Made by a program: the position numbers and the translations under genes. The notes beneath the pieces were generated by a model. That model was not told the origin of the DNA and made no database searches. It was given only the letters and a program-made list of their open reading frames with translations. A DNA stretch of 64,000 nt from Casuarius casuarius (Eukaryota; Chordata; Aves; Casuariiformes; Casuariidae). Where the stretch lies: contig PTFA01000041.1 in the NCBI GenBank assembly GCA_003342895.1, forward strand, positions 4,489,983 to 4,553,982, written 5' to 3'. Below are positions 57,209-64,000 of this stretch, one piece after another; position 1 is the stretch's first letter, and each line of letters starts with the position of its first letter.

Positions 57209-60200
57209 GTAAGTCTGCAGCCGCACAGATTAACTACAAATGTGTTACATCTGTGTTCAGAAATCATACACAGATTCGGCCCCCTCCATCCCTTTGTCTC
57301 CCGCCTGGAGTCTAAGCCTTCCACTCGCACTCTCCCTCGCTGCCCTTTTGAAGCCCTGACTTTAAGGTCAGCTGAAGTCTGGATATTAAGTCCCTAGGAA
57401 ATCTGTCTGCCAGTTTCATGCTGCACACTCTCTTATCCCTACTTTCTGAGTTTTTGCCAGACATTCCCGTTCTCTTCCATGACTGCGGTTCTGTAATATC
57501 ATGCACTAAAGCACAGTTTGATCCTCTCATATTCTCTGTGCCCGTCATTCTTCTCTCCCCTCAGCCTCTGCCCAGCCCGTGCCGGTGTCTGCGGGCAGGC
57601 CGCGATCCTCGGCTGGGAGTCGGGCTGGCTGCAGCTAGTCAGGCTGAGTTACTGGGTTCAGTCTCACTTCCCTGTCTTTAGGCAGTCTCTGGATCATCAT
57701 ATACAACACTGATGCATTTTCTTGATTGATTGGGATGTATATTTTATGGGTAGCACATTAAGCCCCCTTTATTTTTTTTCTTTTAGTGAAATTCCCAGAA
57801 CAAGGGGGAAGGGGAGAAGTAACAGTGCTGTCTACTTATTAAAACTCTTATGCTGCTGAACAGTCCTTGAGATAAATTGGTACTGTCCTGGAGCACATTC
57901 CAGCCTGAGCCTGACTGAGGCACAATACTGCTATTTAAATAAAGTATATCTATTTTTGAATTCAGAAATTGCCTACTAATGGTAGCTTATTGGAGGGTTT
58001 GCACGAGTGTGTACATACATGTTTGTTTTAAAAACTCAGTCTCAGAAGCAAAGTTTAATTTTGTAACTGAAAACTATTAAGCAGATACTCAGAGGGTATG
58101 TATATTAAAAAATTAAACCTACCATGTGAAAATGATGGCTGTCTCGTTTTGGGATTAACACTGCCCTATCAGATAGGCTCTATGAATCTGAAGAGAGCAT
58201 ATACCCATTCCCAGTTGTACGCTCCAAACAAAAAAAGTGCGTTTTTTTTCCCCATTTGTTTTCCTATCAGATTAGCAAGTTATTTTCTGTAGATCTAGGC
58301 ACAATATATTATTAGATAGTGTATTTTAAAAGAATTCAGTTCTCTGAAAGAAAAACTAAATAGTTAAATCTAGAACATTTACATTAAATGAAGATGGTAT
58401 GATATAATATAGTCAAGTCTAATGACGAAGGCTGCTCTTATCAGCTCAACCTGCCTTGTAACCACTAATCCATATACCAAGGTTTATTTCAACATGCTTA
58501 GGTCTAAAAGATTGCTGCTTCCTCCTCTTACACAGAGATATGTGCGTGAGGCTGCAAAGACAATTTAGCAGGAATAGCCTCTGTTGTGGCTAATGCAGCC
58601 TGTGAAGCAGGATTTCTGCCTTTCCTCAGCGCTGTGTGGACATTTTGGGTTTGACACTGAGATTTTTTTCTGTAGGGCCTTTTTCTGCTAAGGCCTAGAA
58701 AATATACCAGAGTCTGCTATATTAATGTCCTTTCCTATTGTAATGTAAATGGTATTAGTCTGTTTTTTCTACCCATCGTTTTCTCTCTGGTTCACAGACA
58801 TAGGCACATGTTTCTGCCCATGTATGAATTGCACTGAAATGATGAGTGAAGACATTCTATCCTTGGTTTACATATATTTATCTGAAAATGTTTAATCTTT
58901 AATCATCTTGAATATAAACTGGCATCAAGTGAAACATTCAGAAGTCTTTTTTTATAATCCACTTCTCACGTTTTAGTCATGGTATTTTGGGTCCTGATGC
59001 TGCAACTGCTTACACATTTGTTCATCTCTCCATTTTCACATCAGTAATGTGATTTTATGTCAAGGATGAGTCAGTGTTACAAAGACTGAATCTGAATCCA
59101 GTGTATGTAAAAGTTAATGGAGTGGCTAGCTCTGGAGTTTGGGTTCAGGCCCATCTTTGCTTCATAATTTGACTTGGTGCTTATAATGCTTTTTTGAAGA
59201 CTGTTTGTACTTCTGTTAGAAAACCTGTTTCTCAAGAAGTTTATAATTCAGCCATAAAAAATATTTGCTGCGGGCTAAATCATGTAATATAAAACTTAAA
59301 ATTCCAAAGGAAAAGACAGTTTTCCCATTTTAACAATAGCTGAACAGAACAACTTTGATGTTTACTCCTTTATGCTCTCACATAGCACAGTAATGCATTT
59401 AATTAAAAATTGTTTGGCAAATGATTAATCCGTGGCTGGAGACACCTTTATGTGGCATTATTTTGAAGAAGAAACACAACAAATTAAAGCCATCCATAAT
59501 ATTAAATTCCTGAAAATTGAGACTTCCTACCAATATTCACTGGAGAAACAGAAATACATTTGCTTGACAACAGCTAATATTTTCATAAATAGTCATATAT
59601 AGTTCATATATAGGTACCCATTTATAACCTTTTCCTTAATGTTTTTCTTTTCTTTTATCTTTCCCAAGAATCTCTCCAAAATTAGGTTTATGTGTCATCT
59701 CCTCTCCTCTCCTGTTGCTTTGGCTATGTGAATCACTGCTTGGCTTCCTGTTGCTTACTGTACTGAACTGCAGCTATTTACCCTTATCTTGAAGATCAGA
59801 CATACATTTTCCCTTGTCTCTATCTCTCCTCTCTCAACCCTTTTATCTCCTCCATCTTTTATCCTCCTACTCAGTCTCTCACACCCGATGCTTCTTTACC
59901 CTGTCCTCTCACGTTACACCTCTTTTTCACACACAGCCACATGCATCTGAAAGATCCTACCTCTCTTCACTGCACATCTTAGTCTTCTCCAAAGAACCAT
60001 TGCAAATACATGTTTTTTAAAAAACAAGCCAGCTAATTTATACATTATTTAAATGTACATATGGCCATATATTGCAAAACACATTTAGATCCTATATTGT
60101 GTTGGTTAGAGATCAGATTCATTTGCATTTACATCATCTCCACATTAACTACATTGTTAGGGTTGTAGGGACCTTACACATATCTTACCAACTCCTTGGA

Positions 60201-60714
60201 ATCACAACTGTGCTGTCTCGCAAATGCCTTATCAAAACATGTTCATCATTCTGTCTAAACACATTCCTCTCCAACAAATTAGCACAGCCCGAGGCTTTAT
60301 TAGTTGATTATCTGATTATCAAAAGTCAAATGTTTTCATCTGTGTCAAAGGCAAATCATACACATATCGTTCTACTTCCATTCTCGTTTTGTCAACAAGC
60401 TAGTCAGTTCTCTCCTAGGCCTCATTCTTGTTTGCTGGTACTGCTACAGCTGCCAAAATCTGAGTGTGGTCAACACCATGTTCTTCCAAACCTTCCTGAT
60501 CCCTTTCTTTTCTCCAGTAGTGCTTGCATATTCTCAGGTATCTGCTTTTTTCTGATATAGGATGCGGGGGACATATACAGGATAAATGTGGATTTATGAT
60601 AGTGTACTTAATAAGAATACCTGATCAACACAAAGGGTTCTGAAATAGCTGTTTCTGTGATGAACGAAATAATACATGGTAAATCCATCCATATGGACTA
60701 AGAATCTGATTATA

Positions 60715-60785
60715 TTTCCATTGATGGCAATGACAAACTCCCGCTGACTTCAAAAGGAGAAAAGCAGGACCCAAATGATGATAAT
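60715..60785. repeat. Ancient dispersed repeat motif in the 5' flank
   Basis: CATTGATGGCAATGACAAAC then TCCCGCTGACTTCAAAAGGA and GCAGGACCCA match the same class (CATTGA..., CTGACTTCAATGGGA..., CAGGA-CCCA). Confidence 0.4.
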
Positions 60786-63700
60786 GGACCTTTAGATTAT
60801 GAACTTGTTTTATCAATTTCAGTTTTTCCCCATTTGGTTGCACAGTGGGTGTATCAGTGCCTGTGTTTACGCTGAGATAGCTGCAGCAAAAAGCCAGAAT
60901 AACAGTTCCTTTCAAAGTAGGGCCTTGCTAGACTGAAGGTCTATAATCATTAAGAAGTAGGTGAAAACAGTGTTAGATATACCCTTCTATTTCTTGCCTT
61001 GTTCTGTTTTTTGCTGGAAAATTAGTGTCCCGCTCATCTAATCTATTCATCCGTAGAGGCCCATATAATTTTATAATATTATTGAAAATTATATGCACTA
61101 CTTCATACATGTTACATTTGATAGAGTAATACTAGGAACGGTGCAATGTCATTAGGGAAATGGAAGCTGTCACCACGATGCTGCATGGTTGTCAGGCACC
61201 CCCGTTCGCCACAGTGCAGCAATCACTGTAAACAAGCAGTTGCACCGCATCCATTACAGATCAGCTTCCCTTTCTCAGTCATCTCTCATCTTCTTCAATA
61301 GATATTCTCTATTGTAATTTTCTTTGTCACTTATTACAGCTGATGTTAAATGGCTTTTCAGCTAAATACTTGTTTGGGTTATTTATTAATTAGAGAACAT
61401 TTACGTTGGCATACTTTGATGTTATAAACCAAATGGAGGACCCACTTGTAGACTATAGTGGATTAACTAGAAATTCAGGGAATAGTATTCAAAGGGATTA
61501 ACTTTTAGGCTATGGATTACCTCCAGTTGGTTGGTTCCACTGGAGAAGATGGAAACAATCCCTAAGACAGAGATCTTTATTCAGGAGATTACATATGTTG
61601 GCAGGATTATTATTCAAATAAATTAAATATAATATAAATATAATATAATTGAATATAATAAGTGTATATGCTGCTTCTTGTTGGTCTTGTACCTTAAGGA
61701 TATGGGCTCACGTCTGGAAGGAGCACTCAGGCTCTACATTGGTAAACTGTGTTTCATATTGGGGCTTGAAAGTGGAGAGCAAGAAATATAACTGGTCTGA
61801 TCTAATGGATTCATTTTCAGCATGCTGGTTTCTGTCACTATTTTCCCCTTATTGCTATGCCTGCAGAAAAATTACTCTGAAATGTTGTGTCTCATAAAAC
61901 TGCTCTGAAGAAAGAAGCAGTCATATTTTGTTTTGTTATTCTATCCAAAAAATCCAGTTAAAACAGAAGGACATTTTAGCTATGGAGTATGGGTGAGCAA
62001 TTTTTTTAAATTGAATTTGTGGGGTACAAAGGATGGAGGTCAAAGAAACACAGTGGGGGTGACAGACAATTGGACTGACAAGCTTCCCAGTATATAACTT
62101 GAAAGAGAAAAAGAAACTAAAAATGAGCCTGAGCAAGCATTGACTGAAAAGGAAATTATGTTTTAAAAGGCCTCACTTATCTTGGAAATTTGTTGTGTTT
62201 GTCTGTTTTCTCCTTCCTGTCTTTTTTACTTCAGTTTAACTAGTATTGGGACCATCCAGTTGCCAATAAAATCAAGTGAAGAACTCCTGTTTTGGTGAAG
62301 GTTGGCTCAAACAAGCTTCCAAGCAATAACCAAAGCACTTTTTAATACTTCTCACAATCTTCTCAATCTTATTTCTTTCTTGTAAAGAATAACAGAATCA
62401 TTGTGCTATCTTTCTTGTAATCTCTCAGGTATGTTTTTACATTTCTTTGAGACTTTTCTGTAATCTAGTTTTCACTGTGGGTTCATGTTTTTATGTATTT
62501 CAGAAAGGTTTTCATGAGGAGAATCACAGTTGCCCAGGTTGTCATAGCAGCTAAAACTTTCCCTTTCATGAAATTGTCACCAGCCCGTTGGCTTCTTCTA
62601 ACCAAATAACCAGAAACATTATTAGTTTAATGAAAAAAACTCTCCAACAGGCTGTTTTCAAATCTGTAAGTTATCTGTCCAACAAGTATGTCGCTGCTGT
62701 GTGCAGTATTTTATTCTCAAAGGCCATCTGGACAGCCTTGACAAAGGATTCATATCATTTGCCAGAGAACATCTTGTTTGCTGTGAAAAAAAATTAAATT
62801 CAGTGTTTTTCTAAATGTACCCAGAGACATTGCTTTTTCCTTTTCCACTGCTCCATTGGCTTTTCTGTGTTGAAGCTTCTTTGTCATCATTGCAGGATTC
62901 ATAAACATGATAATGTCTCCTTTTTCATCCCTGTGGTTATAACCTTATGTACACCATTGCTCTTTAAGATTATTTCAGATTCTTATTAGAAACAGTCATT
63001 GATTTATTCTAGTGAGATTTGTGTTTGCATGGAAACTCCCTGACATTTATATGTTATGTTGTTTTTGAGATTTCCTTCATGGCTTGTTCATCATGCCATA
63101 GCATAACATAAAACTTTCAATTATTTTCTTCTCCTTTGGGGCAAATTCTTCCACCACAAAGACCTTAATGAGTAATAAACAGGCAAAAAACCCCAGGTAT
63201 CACATATAGACTGGAAAAAGGTCAAAGCCTACTTTAATGGCTTGGCAACTGCATGTAGTGAATCCAAAAGGTGCTTGGTTTTTATTGACTAGAATGAAGA
63301 TGATTTCAGCTAGGCAGAAAATACCATGCTGTGACCAATGGCCAAGAACCTCACTTCAAATTAATCCTGCAAGATACTGAGCAATCTTATAAAACACTGA
63401 GTAACTTCAGCTGCCATACAACCCTGAATGGAACTGATGTTTTTTCAGATCTTTGGTAAAACACCGAGCATCTTGCTGGAAAGCTCTGTATCCTTCATGC
63501 AGAAGGTTCATGTGTTAATATAAATTCAAATGTTCTTTCACCCAATTACCCATAATTAGAAAAGGGCTGCCAGACCTTTGTGATACAGTATCTGGATGAA
63601 ATGTTAGAAAATTAATGAAATAGATTTTTTGACATGCGCAGTATCACTCACTGAATGTTATTAAAATAGCATTTTTGAGAATGATGGGAACTTGCTAGAG

Positions 63701-64000
63701 TTATTGAAAATGCTGCTTTCATATTTACTGCCTTGAATTTTGTCTCACAAGATAACTTCATGGCATACATATAAGATGCAATCAATATAAATATAATACA
63801 ATTTTCATTCATTAATACATTGAGAATCTCTCTAAGTCTCTATTCAAGTGAAGCATAGACACTGCTTTGGGGGAGTTTAAGGTGAACAGAAATGAAAAAA
63901 AAGTGCATGACTGGTTCTTAATTATGTAAACATGGTACTTGGAGAAAAAGAATATAAGGTTCATGATGAGACAGTGTTGACAAACTGTTTTTGCTTTTAA

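Larger units (their letters stand above)
57000..64000. other. 5' flank of NRP1, no recognisable gene
   Basis: AT-rich intergenic-type sequence upstream of NRP1. It contains a hairpin at 57177-57208, a CT-rich stretch around 59690-59960, ancient repeat fragments near 60.7 kb, and an AT-rich simple stretch at about 61620-61662. I see no exon-like coding segments, RNA genes or intact transposons on either strand. Confidence 0.75.

Noticed and set aside
60072..60560. 162-codon open frame in the 5' flank
   Set aside because: It starts at TTG and has no recognisable motif or splice-flanked structure. It is consistent with chance.
1..64000. CRISPR arrays, bacterial operons, phage or integrated viral genes
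   Set aside because: There are no regularly spaced repeats, no dense coding, no LTR pairs or viral domains. Sequence organisation is that of a vertebrate intron-rich locus.

Overview
The window is vertebrate, almost certainly avian, nuclear DNA. It is AT-rich and intron-dominated. It carries a CR1 LINE 3' end with the typical (ATTCTATGAT)-like tail near 37.0 kb and degraded MIR-type SINE relics. The only recognisable gene is the 5' part of neuropilin-1 (NRP1) on the minus strand. The species cannot be read from the sequence.

Layout, right to left in the direction of NRP1 transcription: a 5' flank with no recognisable gene (about 57-64 kb); a CpG-island promoter/5'UTR region (about 54.8-56.9 kb), broken by a 650-base assembly gap at 55547-56196; exon 1 coding for the signal peptide (55067-55133); a 3.3 kb intron; exon 2 (51616-51790) inside a second CpG-rich patch; a very large intron 2 (9267-51615, about 42 kb); exon 3 (9085-9266); a 4.6 kb intron; exon 4 (4209-4436); and the start of intron 4, which runs off the left edge. 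The four coding exons join in phase (67+175+182+228 = 652 nt, 217 complete codons plus one base). They encode the signal peptide, the whole first CUB domain (a1) and most of the second (a2). The remainder of a2, the F5/8-type, MAM, transmembrane and C-terminal parts lie beyond base 1.

Everything else is non-coding as far as I can see. The many other open frames are short, lack homology I recognise, and several begin at non-ATG codons. Intron 2 holds ancient repeats, a CR1 tail, microsatellites, perfect short hairpins and a series of isolated CpG-rich islets in an AT-rich background. These islets are candidate regulatory elements for a gene with complex vascular and neural expression. The most interesting signals are around the promoter: a GGGGCC-type G-quadruplex-prone repeat beside the assembly gap, a 17-bp tandem repeat carrying an ACAATG SOX-like core just inside intron 1, upstream ORFs, and a perfect 14-bp hairpin about 2 kb upstream. 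I see no mobile-element system, CRISPR array, RNA gene or evident new biological system.
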